Assembly: GCA_029251405.1 (NCBI GenBank)
Contig: JAQXDK010000006.1
Location: forward strand, 32,555-96,554
From: Flavobacteriales bacterium
GTDB taxonomy: Bacteria; Bacteroidota; Bacteroidia; Flavobacteriales_D; Parvicellaceae
Reading direction: 5' to 3'
DNA: 64,000 bases
Within the stretch, counting starts at the first letter, position 1, and every line of letters begins with the position of its first letter. Under the pieces are notes generated by a model that was not told where the DNA came from, made no database searches, and saw only the letters and a list, made by a program, of their open reading frames with translations. The position numbers and the translations under genes were made by a program. Of this stretch, positions 27,174-35,867 are shown piece by piece.

Positions 27174-27241
27174 TTACAATGAAATTAAAAATATTAACTA
27201 TATCTTGTAGCTTAATTTAAAAAAAAATAATATTTAGCTGT

Positions 27242-27670
27242 ATGAAAGCATTAGTTTCCGCACATTCTGGATTAAGATGGATAGTATTATTAGCCTTGTT
27301 ATTCTCAATAGTCGTTTCTTTGATTAATAGAGATTCTAATGAGATTAGTAAAAAACAAAAACTTATTTATTTAGCAGCCTTAATTTCATCACATATTCAA
27401 TTACTAATAGGATTAATTCTCTATTTCTTGAGTAGTAAAGTTGTTTTTTCAAAAGAAACCATGGGGAACACAATTACTAGATTCTTCACTGTTGAACATG
27501 TCTTAGGAATGGTCTTAGCTATTGCATTGGTAACCATAGGTTACAGTAAAAGCAAAAAGGCTAAAAATCACAAAAAAATACTATTGTTTTACACTCTAGC
27601 ATTAGTAGTAATTTTCCTTTCTATTCCTTGGCCTTTTAGAGAAGCATTAGGTGTTGCAAATTGGGCTTAA
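27242..27670 (+). CDS. Four-helix membrane protein with conserved histidines (cytochrome b-like annotation)
   Basis: A 142-residue protein with four predicted membrane helices (about 10-28, 42-63, 85-99 and 112-132). Its opening AHSGLRWIVLLALLFS, the SSHIQLLIGLILYFLS block and FFTVEHVLGMVLAI place His8, His51 and His86 in or near membrane segments, compatible with haem or metal binding. Similar proteins in Bacteroidota are labelled cytochrome B or left hypothetical; I would not claim haem without test. It is 3 bases upstream of hflX, so the two are co-transcribed. Confidence 0.65.
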   Translation: MKALVSAHSGLRWIVLLALLFSIVVSLINRDSNEISKKQKLIYLAALISSHIQLLIGLILYFLSSKVVFSKETMGNTITRFFTVEHVLGMVLAIALVTIGYSKSKKAKNHKKILLFYTLALVVIFLSIPWPFREALGVANWA

Positions 27671-27673
27671 TAT

Positions 27674-28795
27674 ATGGAAAAAGCCGTTTTAGTAGGAATT
27701 CATTATTCTTCTCAAACCAAAGCCCAAACCAATGAGTTTTTAGATGAATTAGCTTTTTTAGCAACAACATCAGGAGCTAAAACCATCCAGCGTTTTACAC
27801 AATCGTTGAATGTCCCACATACCACTACATTTGTTGGTAAAGGTAAATTAACAGAAATCACACAATTTATTAAAGAAAATGAAATAGACCTAGCCATTTT
27901 CGACGACGATCTTACCCCATCTCAGTTAAGGAATATAGAGAAGCAATTGTGTTGCAAAATATTAGACAGAAGTAATTTAATTCTTGATATTTTCGCTAGT
28001 AGGGCAAGAACTTCACATGCGAAAACACAAGTAGAACTTGCTCAATACCAATATTTACTCCCTAGACTAACAAGAATGTGGACGCACCTAGAAAGACAAA
28101 AAGGGGGAATTGGAATGAGAGGCCCTGGGGAAACTCAAATTGAAACAGATAGAAGAATAATTAATCAAAAAATTAGCAACCTTAAACAAAAGCTAATTAA
28201 AATAGATAAGCAAAAATCTGCCCAAAGAAATAACAGAGGGAATATGGTTAAAGTTGCTTTAGTAGGCTACACCAATGTAGGGAAATCTACACTAATGAAC
28301 ATTATAAGTAAATCTAAAGTTTTTGCAGAAAACAAACTATTTGCAACTCTAGACACCACGGTTAGAAAAGTAGTTGTTGACCAAATTCCCTTTCTGCTAA
28401 GTGACACTGTTGGGTTTATTAGAAAATTACCGCATCAACTTATTGAGTCATTCAAGTCCACTTTAGATGAGGTTAGAGACGCAGATATCTTGATTCATGT
28501 AGTAGATTTGTCCCATACTGTATATGAAGACCAAATGGCCTCAGTTAATGAAACTTTAAATGAGTTACTAGAAAAACCTAAATCTACTATTCTTTGTTTT
28601 AACAAGATAGACTTAATGGAAAAAAAAGAACTTAATGCACTTAAAGAATACTGGGAAAATAAAGACATCAAAGTTGTTTTTATTTCAGCTCAAACAAAAA
28701 GCAATATAACTAGTTTAAAAACAGAACTATTCGATCAAGTAAAAGACATTCATTTTACAAGATTTCCGTTTAATAAAACCCAAATTTATTATTAG
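27674..28795 (+). CDS. hflX: GTPase HflX
   Basis: A 373-residue GTPase. The N-terminal HflX domain (about 1-125) includes TTFVGKGKLTEI and DLTPSQLRNIE. The glycine-rich hinge is GGIGMRGPGETQIETDRR. The G domain starts near 190 with G1 VGYTNVGKST (197-206), G3 DTVGF (244-248) and G4 NKID (about 311-314). HflX binds the 50S subunit and splits stalled ribosomes in heat or antibiotic stress. Length is typical. It lies 3 bases after the small membrane protein gene and 26 bases before the likely start of the threonine dehydrogenase. Confidence 0.95.
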   Translation: MEKAVLVGIHYSSQTKAQTNEFLDELAFLATTSGAKTIQRFTQSLNVPHTTTFVGKGKLTEITQFIKENEIDLAIFDDDLTPSQLRNIEKQLCCKILDRSNLILDIFASRARTSHAKTQVELAQYQYLLPRLTRMWTHLERQKGGIGMRGPGETQIETDRRIINQKISNLKQKLIKIDKQKSAQRNNRGNMVKVALVGYTNVGKSTLMNIISKSKVFAENKLFATLDTTVRKVVVDQIPFLLSDTVGFIRKLPHQLIESFKSTLDEVRDADILIHVVDLSHTVYEDQMASVNETLNELLEKPKSTILCFNKIDLMEKKELNALKEYWENKDIKVVFISAQTKSNITSLKTELFDQVKDIHFTRFPFNKTQIYY

Positions 28796-28821
28796 ATTCT
28801 TTTTTGTTATCTTCAATCCGC

Positions 28822-29763
28822 ATGGGAAATAAATTAATAATAGGTTCTTCAGGACAAATTGGAGTAGAGTTAATTGAGCAACTTTCAAAGTTACATGGAG
28901 CAGATAAAATAATAGCATCTGACATAAAACCCGCAACAAAAAATATAATTGAGGGAGTAACTTACCTTACTTTAGATGTTCTCGATAAAGAGAAATTACT
29001 AGATACAGTTAAAAAATATAATATTTCTGAAGTTTATTTACTTGCAGCCATGTTGTCAGCGGTTGCAGAAAAGAATATTCAATTTGCTTGGGATCTAAAT
29101 ATGAAAGGACTTTTTCATGTTCTTGACTTAGCAAAAGAAAATTACATAAAGAAAATATTTTGGCCCAGCTCAATTGCTGTTTTTGGCCCAACGAGCCCTA
29201 AGATAGGTACCCCTCAAACTACAATATTGGAACCATCTACTGTTTATGGAATAAGTAAAATGTCTGGCGAAAGATGGTGTGAATATTATTTCTTAAAATA
29301 CGGTGTTGATGTAAGAAGTTTAAGGTATCCAGGAATAATTAGCTATAAATCCCCACCGGGTGGAGGTACTACCGACTATGCGATTGAGATTTTCCATTCC
29401 GTAATCAACAAAAACAGCTATGATTGTTTTATAGAGGAAGATGTTCAACTACCAATGATATATATGGACGATGCTATTAGAGCTACCCTAGAACTAATGA
29501 ATTGCGATAGAAAAAAATTATCAATTAACTCTAGTTATAATTTGTCTGGAATTAGTTTTTCACCAAAAGAAATTGCTTTAGCCATAAAAAAAATACATAC
29601 TGATTTTTCTATTACCTACAATCCTGATTTTAGAAATAACATTGCTTTGTCTTGGCCTTCTTCAATTGACGATTCTATAGCTAGAAAGGATTGGCTTTGG
29701 AGTCACGAATTTAATCTTGAAAAAACAGTTGAAAAAATGCTGTTTGGGATTACGACTTTATAA
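28822..29763 (+). CDS. L-threonine 3-dehydrogenase, short-chain (SDR) type
   Basis: An extended SDR enzyme of 313 residues from the ATG at 28822; a TTG at 28804 would add six residues but places extra sequence before the Rossmann strand. NAD is bound by the GSSGQIG loop at residues 8-14, and the catalytic pair is in VYGISK. The RYPGIISYKSPPGGGTTDYAIEIF block is diagnostic of the Bacteroidota and eukaryotic type TDH. The enzyme oxidises threonine to 2-amino-3-ketobutyrate, feeding glycine and acetyl-CoA. The 3' end overlaps the convergent acyltransferase gene by 6 bases. No kbl ligase gene is in the window. Confidence 0.88.
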   Translation: MGNKLIIGSSGQIGVELIEQLSKLHGADKIIASDIKPATKNIIEGVTYLTLDVLDKEKLLDTVKKYNISEVYLLAAMLSAVAEKNIQFAWDLNMKGLFHVLDLAKENYIKKIFWPSSIAVFGPTSPKIGTPQTTILEPSTVYGISKMSGERWCEYYFLKYGVDVRSLRYPGIISYKSPPGGGTTDYAIEIFHSVINKNSYDCFIEEDVQLPMIYMDDAIRATLELMNCDRKKLSINSSYNLSGISFSPKEIALAIKKIHTDFSITYNPDFRNNIALSWPSSIDDSIARKDWLWSHEFNLEKTVEKMLFGITTL

Positions 29764-31080
29764 TTCTAAAGTTTTTTTAATATTCTCAAATGATTTTTTG
29801 GCATTTACAAATTCCTTTTTTCTAGTCGCTTTGCGATAATTCCAAGCACCTTTAATTTTAATAAATAGAATCCAATAATTAAAATTAATTTTTGCAAATA
29901 CTGGCAATAATACAGCGCTTAATAAAGTAAACTTCCAACCCATTGAAATTAAGATGATTAGAAGAAGAAGAAACCAATAAATAAAGAAAAATAGAACCCC
30001 AAGAGCCATCTTCAATGAACTATGAAAATGCTTGTCTTTAATTTTATTTTCTACAAACCATACAGGAATCTTGTATGGAAGGTAATTAGTAGTTAACATA
30101 AATAAATGAAATGGTAATAAAATCGTTAGCATTAAACTTACTAATGAAAATTTAAATAATGAAATGGTTGGTTTTGTAAATAAATAGGGTCTTAGTTTAT
30201 GTTTTGTAACAAAGGATTTTACTTCCTTAACATCTGAAATTAATTCTTCATATCTATTAAAATGACTTTCTTTTAATGAATTAATTTTATTCAATAAGTT
30301 TTTTCTTTCAAAAAACTTCTGCTCGACATTTTTACTTTTTAATGGAAATCTATGTAGTAAATAGTAGATGTCATTGTAGTTTTCAGAATCAGATATGTTA
30401 ATCAAAAGATCTTTTAATTTGTCCTCAACTTTGACAGTGAGCTTATTAGTAGTTTCTGCACTGTTTTTCACAGATTCATCATAATAATCGCTAATATTAA
30501 TAGGATCTCCAACATTTATTAAAATATCAGCATTCATACTGAAGTGATTTTCATAATCAATTCCCATTGGAACAATATAAAGGGGGATATTTTTCCCATA
30601 TGTTTTCATGGTCCCTAAAGCTATTCTAGAAACTCCTTTTTTTAGAGTTCTTAGATTTTTTTTAAAGTTGTGATTTCCCTCAGGAAAAATAATCAGATTT
30701 CTTTTTTCCTTTAAAATGTCATAACAGTCTTCAAAAGTCTTTTGATTTTTAGCGATTGTATCTACGCCATCACGTTGTCTGTATATAGGTAATAAATAAA
30801 GTTGACGCAGCAGTTTTCCTGCTAATTTATTTTTAAAAATATCGGCTCTGGCTAAAAAATTAATGGGTGCAAATGTTTGACCAGCAATTACAATAGGATC
30901 AAGAAATGCATTTTGATGATTCATGGCAAAAATGATTCCTGCATTTTTTGGAATTTTCTCTTTTCCAAGGTATTTGAAATTTTTAAAATACGTTCTGGAG
31001 CCTGCAATCACTATAGCATACCCAATTTTATAAATGAAATACCAATTTTTAAACCAGTAACCTAACCATAATTTGCGCAT
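29758..31080 (-). CDS. 1-acyl-glycerol-3-phosphate acyltransferase-like (PlsC family)
   Basis: A 440-residue membrane-associated acyltransferase. The catalytic box is NHQNAFLDPI (HX4D replaced here by H-Q-N-A-F-L-D, with His and Asp spaced as in NHxxFxDP variants). Block III is FPEGNHNFKK near residue 135. The C-terminal third contains paired hydrophobic helices (about 315-335 and 360-395), longer than minimal PlsC (about 250), as in the larger Bacteroidota members. The role is glycerophospholipid or other lipid acylation at the inner membrane. It starts 4 bases after the stop of pheT on the same strand, so the two are likely co-transcribed. Confidence 0.85.
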   Translation of the reverse strand: MRKLWLGYWFKNWYFIYKIGYAIVIAGSRTYFKNFKYLGKEKIPKNAGIIFAMNHQNAFLDPIVIAGQTFAPINFLARADIFKNKLAGKLLRQLYLLPIYRQRDGVDTIAKNQKTFEDCYDILKEKRNLIIFPEGNHNFKKNLRTLKKGVSRIALGTMKTYGKNIPLYIVPMGIDYENHFSMNADILINVGDPINISDYYDESVKNSAETTNKLTVKVEDKLKDLLINISDSENYNDIYYLLHRFPLKSKNVEQKFFERKNLLNKINSLKESHFNRYEELISDVKEVKSFVTKHKLRPYLFTKPTISLFKFSLVSLMLTILLPFHLFMLTTNYLPYKIPVWFVENKIKDKHFHSSLKMALGVLFFFIYWFLLLLIILISMGWKFTLLSAVLLPVFAKINFNYWILFIKIKGAWNYRKATRKKEFVNAKKSFENIKKTLEL

Positions 31081-31083
31081 AAC

Positions 31084-33501
31084 TTACCTTAAAACAGCAT
31101 TAAATTCTTCTTTCATTTTATCTTGAATTGCAACCATTACTCTGTCAACCTCTTCATCTTTTAAAGTTCTTTCTGGATGTAAAAACTCAAACCTTAAACC
31201 ATAGGATTTTTTATCAGCTAATTTTTTATCGCGAAAAATATCAAATAAAGATACTGACTTCAAAATAGAATTATTTATTTTTTTAATTGATAATACCATT
31301 TCATTCATCGTGATTTCTTCATCAATAAGAATGGAAAAGTCTCTAAAAGACTTCTGAAATTTATTTACACCTTTAATTTTATTTTTTATGTTTTCAGTAG
31401 TTGAAATAAAATGATCAAAGAAAATCTCGGAAATAAAGCACGGAGCCTTCATACCAACTTGACTTAAAACCTCTTTTTTTAATAATCCAATTTTTGCTAG
31501 TTTTTTATCTTTATTTACAAAAATTAACCCTTCACTGTAATATCTATCTTGAGATATATTTTCTAAGTTATAAAGGATTCCGAAAGAATTGAATATGCTT
31601 TCTAATACACCCTTGAGCTGGAAGAAGCTGCTTTGTGATTTTCCATTATACCAGTGTTCATTATTTTGCAAACCACTAACCGCTAAAATTAAATCGTTAC
31701 TTTCTTGAAAGTTCTTGGTGTTGAACTGATAAGTACGTCCCCATTCAAAAAACTTATTGTTGGAGCTTCCATTAAAATGATTGTATTTCATGGTTTCCAA
31801 GGCTCCAAAAATTAAAGTTTTTCTTAATACAGAGGTATCTTTACTTAATGGGTTTAATAATTCCACAGAGTCTTGTTCTTTATCTTGGTAGGATTTTTTA
31901 GTTAATGAATTATTCATAATTTCAAAAAAACCAAGACTTACTAAATGGTTGCTAATTTTTTGTTGCTGAAGATGCTTGCTTTTGAATAGTGGTACCGACG
32001 GCGAGCTGTTGATTTTATTAGGAATTTCGATGTTGTTGTAACCATATATCCTCATTAATTCTTCTGTAATATCTACTTCTCTTTGAACGTCACTTCTGTA
32101 ACTAGGAACGGAAATGGAGGCTAAGGGAGCAGCTAGTTTTTCTATGGTGATATTTAAAAAGTTTAAAATGGAAACAATTTCTTCGTCTGTAATATTGAAT
32201 CCACCAATTTTTCTAATGTTATCAAAATTTATATTTATTTTAAAGTCTGTTTCTTTTTTAGGAAAAACATCTAATAAAAGAGAGTCAATTTTTCCATTAG
32301 AGATTTCTAAAACAAGTTCACAAGCTTTAAATAGAGCTGGTAATACCATTCTAGAGTCAACACCTCTTTCATACCTAAAGGATGCGTCCGTATTTAACCC
32401 ATGTCTTTTAGCTGTTTTTCTGATTGAAACAGGATTAAAAAGAGCACTTTCAATAAATATATTTTTTGTTTTTTCTGTAACTCCAGAATCTTTTCCTCCA
32501 AAAACACCACCAATACACATTTCTTTTGCACTATCACAAATCATAATATCGTTTTCATGAAGTTTTCGTTCCACTCCATCTAGCGTGGTGAATAAGGTGT
32601 CTTTTTTAGGATTTCTAACAACAATTTTTTTCCCTTTAATACGGTCATAATCAAATGCGTGTAGAGGTTGCCCGTAATAGTGAAGTACATAATTAGTTAT
32701 GTCTACAATATTATTAATAGGTTTAAGGCCTACAGACTCTAGCTTTTCCTTTAGCCAGTTAGGACTCGGTTGAACATCAATATTTTTTAAAACAATACCA
32801 GAATAACGATGGCATTCATTAGGGTTTTCAATTATGATTTCAATATTGCTTCCCGTATTTTCATATTGTTGATTTTCAATTGGAAGTTTTTTTAAAGTTG
32901 CATTTAGAGAGATTAATTTTTTAAACTTTAGAGCAGCTAATAAATCTCTTGCAACTCCGTAGTGACTCATTGCGTCAGATCTATTTGGAGTTAAGCCAAT
33001 TTCAAAAATTATATCTTTTTTAACATCGAAATAATTAGAAACAAGATCTCCAATTTTTGAAGATTTGTTTAATACAATGATTCCATCATGATTATCTCCA
33101 ACACCTATTTCATCCTCCGCACAGATCATTCCAAATGAGTCTTCTCCACGAATTTTGGCTTTTTTTATTTTAAAGGCCTCTCCATTCTTGGGGAAAATAG
33201 TAACACCGGGTTTTGCAACCACTACTTTTTGACCTTTTTTAATATTTAGCGCCCCACATATAATTTGGTGACTCTCACCATCTCCGAGATTTACTTTAGT
33301 TACATTTAGTCTATCTGCGTTAGCATGTTTTTCTACACTTAAAACTTCACCAACCAATAAGTTTGCAAGACCACCTTTTATATTTTCATAGCTTTCCGTT
33401 CTTTCTACTTCTAATCCGATATCGGTAAGAAGTTCAGATGTTTTAATGGGATCTAGCGGAAAATCCAAAATCTCCTTGAGCCAGTTGTAAGATATCTTCA
33501 T
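31084..33501 (-). CDS. pheT: Phenylalanyl-tRNA synthetase beta subunit
   Basis: An 805-residue protein, normal for bacterial PheT. It opens MKISYNWLKEILDFPL. The tRNA-binding domain (EMAP-like, about 40-150) has VEKHANADRLNVTKVNLGDG. The B3/B4 editing region has LTPNRSDAMSHYGVARDL, and a ferredoxin-like anticodon-binding domain ends the protein (FRDFSILIDEEI to FLHPERTLKDEEVD). PheT pairs with PheS as an alpha2-beta2 heterotetramer. The partner pheS is not adjacent but at 49940 on the other strand. tRNA-Phe is encoded divergently 149 bases upstream. An acyltransferase gene follows after 3 bases. Confidence 0.97.
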   Translation of the reverse strand: MKISYNWLKEILDFPLDPIKTSELLTDIGLEVERTESYENIKGGLANLLVGEVLSVEKHANADRLNVTKVNLGDGESHQIICGALNIKKGQKVVVAKPGVTIFPKNGEAFKIKKAKIRGEDSFGMICAEDEIGVGDNHDGIIVLNKSSKIGDLVSNYFDVKKDIIFEIGLTPNRSDAMSHYGVARDLLAALKFKKLISLNATLKKLPIENQQYENTGSNIEIIIENPNECHRYSGIVLKNIDVQPSPNWLKEKLESVGLKPINNIVDITNYVLHYYGQPLHAFDYDRIKGKKIVVRNPKKDTLFTTLDGVERKLHENDIMICDSAKEMCIGGVFGGKDSGVTEKTKNIFIESALFNPVSIRKTAKRHGLNTDASFRYERGVDSRMVLPALFKACELVLEISNGKIDSLLLDVFPKKETDFKININFDNIRKIGGFNITDEEIVSILNFLNITIEKLAAPLASISVPSYRSDVQREVDITEELMRIYGYNNIEIPNKINSSPSVPLFKSKHLQQQKISNHLVSLGFFEIMNNSLTKKSYQDKEQDSVELLNPLSKDTSVLRKTLIFGALETMKYNHFNGSSNNKFFEWGRTYQFNTKNFQESNDLILAVSGLQNNEHWYNGKSQSSFFQLKGVLESIFNSFGILYNLENISQDRYYSEGLIFVNKDKKLAKIGLLKKEVLSQVGMKAPCFISEIFFDHFISTTENIKNKIKGVNKFQKSFRDFSILIDEEITMNEMVLSIKKINNSILKSVSLFDIFRDKKLADKKSYGLRFEFLHPERTLKDEEVDRVMVAIQDKMKEEFNAVLR

Positions 33502-33521
33502 TAAATGATGAGTTTATTTTT

Positions 33522-33555
33522 GTAAAATTAAGTGCTTTTATTGTCTGACAAAAAA
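33522..33555 (-). promoter_or_regulatory. Candidate promoter of pheT
   Basis: On the minus strand a T-run ending TTTG (33555-33549) is followed, after 18 bases, by TAATTTTAC (33530-33522). This is one mismatch from the Bacteroidota -7 TAnnTTTG. The leader to the ATG at 33501 would be about 15-20 bases. The same TTAATTTTAC string precedes yebC. Confidence 0.4.
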
Positions 33556-33608
33556 TAACAGCTATAAAATACTTTATGGTTATAGTTAACAATTAGTTTA
33601 AATAATGC

Positions 33609-33636
33609 TTGATAAAGTAAAATTTTTATATTTTTG
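33609..33636 (+). promoter_or_regulatory. Candidate promoter of tRNA-Phe
   Basis: An exact -7 element TATTTTTG (33629-33636) ends 13 bases before the tRNA. A weak -33 (CTTG, TTG at 33609-33611) stands 17 bases upstream, slightly short of the usual 19 or so. Confidence 0.45.
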
Positions 33637-33649
33637 CCAACTCTAAGTT

Positions 33650-33722
33650 GGTGCCTTAGCTCAGTTGGTAGAGCAATGGACTGAAAATCCATGTGTCCCT
33701 GGTTCGATTCCTGGAGGCACCA
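33650..33722 (+). tRNA. tRNA-Phe (anticodon GAA)
   Basis: A 73-base cloverleaf. The acceptor GGTGCCT/AGGCACC is perfect. The D-arm is GCTC...GAGC and the anticodon stem ATGGA/TCCAT carries loop CTGAAAA, so the anticodon is GAA. The variable loop is GTGTC. The T-arm CCTGG-TTCGATT-CCTGG contains a T-T mismatch at the third pair (51:63), which is unusual. The discriminator is A and CCA is not encoded. The identity elements and the neighbouring pheT fit tRNA-Phe. Confidence 0.95.
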
Positions 33723-33729
33723 CTTTTTT

Positions 33730-33758
33730 AAAAGCTCTCTGTAAAGAGGGCTTTTTTT
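33730..33758 (+). terminator. Terminator after tRNA-Phe
   Basis: An 11-bp stem (AAAAGCTCTCT / AGAGGGCTTTT, one T-G pair) with loop GTAA is followed by a T-run to 33758. It begins 8 bases after the tRNA. It may also help to end the convergent GH53 gene, which stops at 33762. Confidence 0.85.
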
Positions 33759-33761
33759 ATT

Positions 33762-34895
33762 TCAGTTGCTGTAAAATTCCATTCCTTTTGTTGCTTTTAG
33801 TTGGTGGTCGAATAAAGTAGCATTTTCCCAGTGAGATCCATTTCCCCATAAAGTACTGCATGATGTTGAAACCCATGCGGGCTCCCAATAAACTAATCCA
33901 CTTCCCCCTGAATTTTGTAAAATCCTTTTAAGTTCTGTTAGGTAATTTAGCTGCCCTTGCTGACTAGCAGGGTAATTATCTAGCAGTCCTGAAGAATCTA
34001 AAATATTATTTGCAACATCTATATTTTGTAAAGTAAAAGGGTATGCGGTTTCAACAATCATTAATTTTTTATCATAAGTAGTTCTTAAATTAGTAAGTAT
34101 TGGACCAAGATTTGATAGATTATACAGAGACCATTGGGGATAATAAGAAAGTCCAATCCAATCATAATCAACTACATTATTAGTAGATGCCTGGTCAAAC
34201 CACCAAATAGCATTTTCTGGTTGAGCGATGTGGAGCATTATTTCAATATGCTGGTGAGTAACGTCTGAAAAATTTCTAACAGCCTCAATACCTTTGTTTA
34301 ATAATAGAGAATTCCGAGTCCAATTAATAGGCCATTGTAAAGTTCCTTTTTGTAAAATCATTGGATTAATTTCATTACCTATTTGAACTATTTTTGGAGA
34401 CAATTCTAAACTATCTAAAGTTCTTAAAATTGAATAGGTATAATTATATAACATATCGGCTAATAAGCTGTCATTGTTTAAATTACTTTCCCATGCTGAA
34501 GGAATTTCTTGTTGGCTTGGATCAGCCCAAGTATCCGAGTAATGAAAGTCTAGAAGAACACTCATATTATTATCTTTAGCTCTTTGTATCGTTTTAATTA
34601 CATCTTCAAGGTTTGAATAATTAGTCCAGGTTGGATTGTGCCAAAGGCGAACTCTTATTAAATTTGCTCCAGCAGATTCAAAAATTTGAAAAACATCAGT
34701 TTCTAGATTATTTAGATTTTTATAAATGGCACCACAGTCCTCCATTTCATTTACATAAGAAAGATCAGCTCCCAAATAAAAATCATTATTTACTTCAACA
34801 TTTATGTTCTTATGGCCTTCGTTTTTTTTGCAAAAAAATAATACTTGAAAAAAGACAATTACTAAAAGTATGTGTATTAATTTTTTAAGCGTCAT
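33762..34895 (-). CDS. Glycoside hydrolase family 53 (endo-beta-1,4-galactanase) lipoprotein
   Basis: A 377-residue exported enzyme with a candidate lipobox at Cys22 (FFCKKNEG). The GH53 pattern is clear: FYLGADLSYVNEMEDCG, then LIRVRLWHNPTW. The acid/base is Glu175 in QIGNEINPM and the nucleophile is Glu282 in MIVETAYPF. VYWEPAWVST follows near the end. The family cleaves beta-1,4-galactan in type I arabinogalactan of plant or algal origin. The lipoprotein anchor suggests an outer-membrane or periplasmic location. No SusC/SusD pair or other polysaccharide-use gene is adjacent, which is unusual for Bacteroidota. It is a single minus-strand gene next to tRNA-Phe. Confidence 0.88.
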   Translation of the reverse strand: MTLKKLIHILLVIVFFQVLFFCKKNEGHKNINVEVNNDFYLGADLSYVNEMEDCGAIYKNLNNLETDVFQIFESAGANLIRVRLWHNPTWTNYSNLEDVIKTIQRAKDNNMSVLLDFHYSDTWADPSQQEIPSAWESNLNNDSLLADMLYNYTYSILRTLDSLELSPKIVQIGNEINPMILQKGTLQWPINWTRNSLLLNKGIEAVRNFSDVTHQHIEIMLHIAQPENAIWWFDQASTNNVVDYDWIGLSYYPQWSLYNLSNLGPILTNLRTTYDKKLMIVETAYPFTLQNIDVANNILDSSGLLDNYPASQQGQLNYLTELKRILQNSGGSGLVYWEPAWVSTSCSTLWGNGSHWENATLFDHQLKATKGMEFYSN

Positions 34896-34960
34896 TTAAT
34901 GAATTTCTACATAATAAAACAATAATAATTTTACAAATTCAAAGAAAAATCCAATTAAAT

Positions 34961-35866
34961 TTGCAGAACTTGAAAAATACTAATAAAACATTAATCATTT
35001 TTTATCTGTTAATTACTTACGTGATTCTTCAGTTTTTATGGTGGGGTTACCACATCTCGTCTTTAACAGAACAATTAAATGACAATGAGGCCTATATATC
35101 AAGAAGGTTAACGATGATTGCTGGCGAGGGAACTGTTTTTATTATCATTATCTGTTTGGGAGCATTTTATGTTATACGGTCTTATTACAAGGAAATTAAT
35201 TTAGCCAAGAAAGAGAAAAATTTTGCACTTTCAGTTACACACGAACTGAAAACTCCCATCGCATCTTCAAAATTGTTCGCAGAAACTATGCTGCAAAGAA
35301 ATGATTTAGACCAGCAACAAATCACCACCAGTTTAGAGAAAATTATTCACGAACAAAACCGTTTAAATGATTTAGTAGAAAAAATATTATTGGTAAGCAC
35401 TATTGATGAAATGACCAAAGACATGCAAATAAAACCAGTATCCTTACAAAGTTTAATTAATCAAATTATTACCAATGCCCCCAAATCTCATATTATTTCC
35501 AATGATTTGTTAGAAAACTGCGTTATCAGTGGAGATGACTTTTATTTAATTTCTTTATTTCAGAACCTGTTAGATAATGCACAAAAATATGCACCAAAAG
35601 GATCTGAAGTTAGATTTTTCAGTAAAGAAAGTACTACAAAAATTATTCTTTGTATTTCAGACGAGGGGATAGGTATTCCAGACAAAGAAAAATCAAAAGT
35701 ATTTGAAAGGTTTTATAGAATTGAGGACGAAGAAACTAGAAATTCAAAAGGTACTGGACTGGGTTTGTTTTTAGTAGATAAAATAGTTAAAATGCATTCT
35801 GGAAAAATATTTTGTAAAGATAATTTACCGAAAGGAACTATTTTTGAAATTCATCTAAAAAAATAA
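34961..35866 (+). CDS. Membrane sensor histidine kinase (HisKA-HATPase)
   Basis: A 301-residue kinase with two membrane helices (about 7-28 and 54-74) and a short periplasmic loop of about 25 residues. The phosphoacceptor box is VTHELKTPIASSK. HATPase motifs follow: N-box QNLLDNAQKYA, G1 DEGIGIPD, and G2 GTGLGLFLVDKIV. The start is TTG (34961) with no ATG in frame upstream. It is 1 base from gpmI. No response regulator gene is adjacent, so the partner must lie elsewhere. The tiny periplasmic loop suggests sensing within the membrane or through a partner protein. Confidence 0.88.
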   Translation: MQNLKNTNKTLIIFYLLITYVILQFLWWGYHISSLTEQLNDNEAYISRRLTMIAGEGTVFIIIICLGAFYVIRSYYKEINLAKKEKNFALSVTHELKTPIASSKLFAETMLQRNDLDQQQITTSLEKIIHEQNRLNDLVEKILLVSTIDEMTKDMQIKPVSLQSLINQIITNAPKSHIISNDLLENCVISGDDFYLISLFQNLLDNAQKYAPKGSEVRFFSKESTTKIILCISDEGIGIPDKEKSKVFERFYRIEDEETRNSKGTGLGLFLVDKIVKMHSGKIFCKDNLPKGTIFEIHLKK

Positions 35867-35867
35867 A

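Noticed and set aside
28804..28821. TTG start for the threonine dehydrogenase
   Set aside because: It adds six residues before the Rossmann strand; the ATG at 28822 gives the usual family start.
32114..32560. Plus-strand frame of 148 residues opposite pheT
   Set aside because: Antisense to a conserved part of PheT; no start context or motif.
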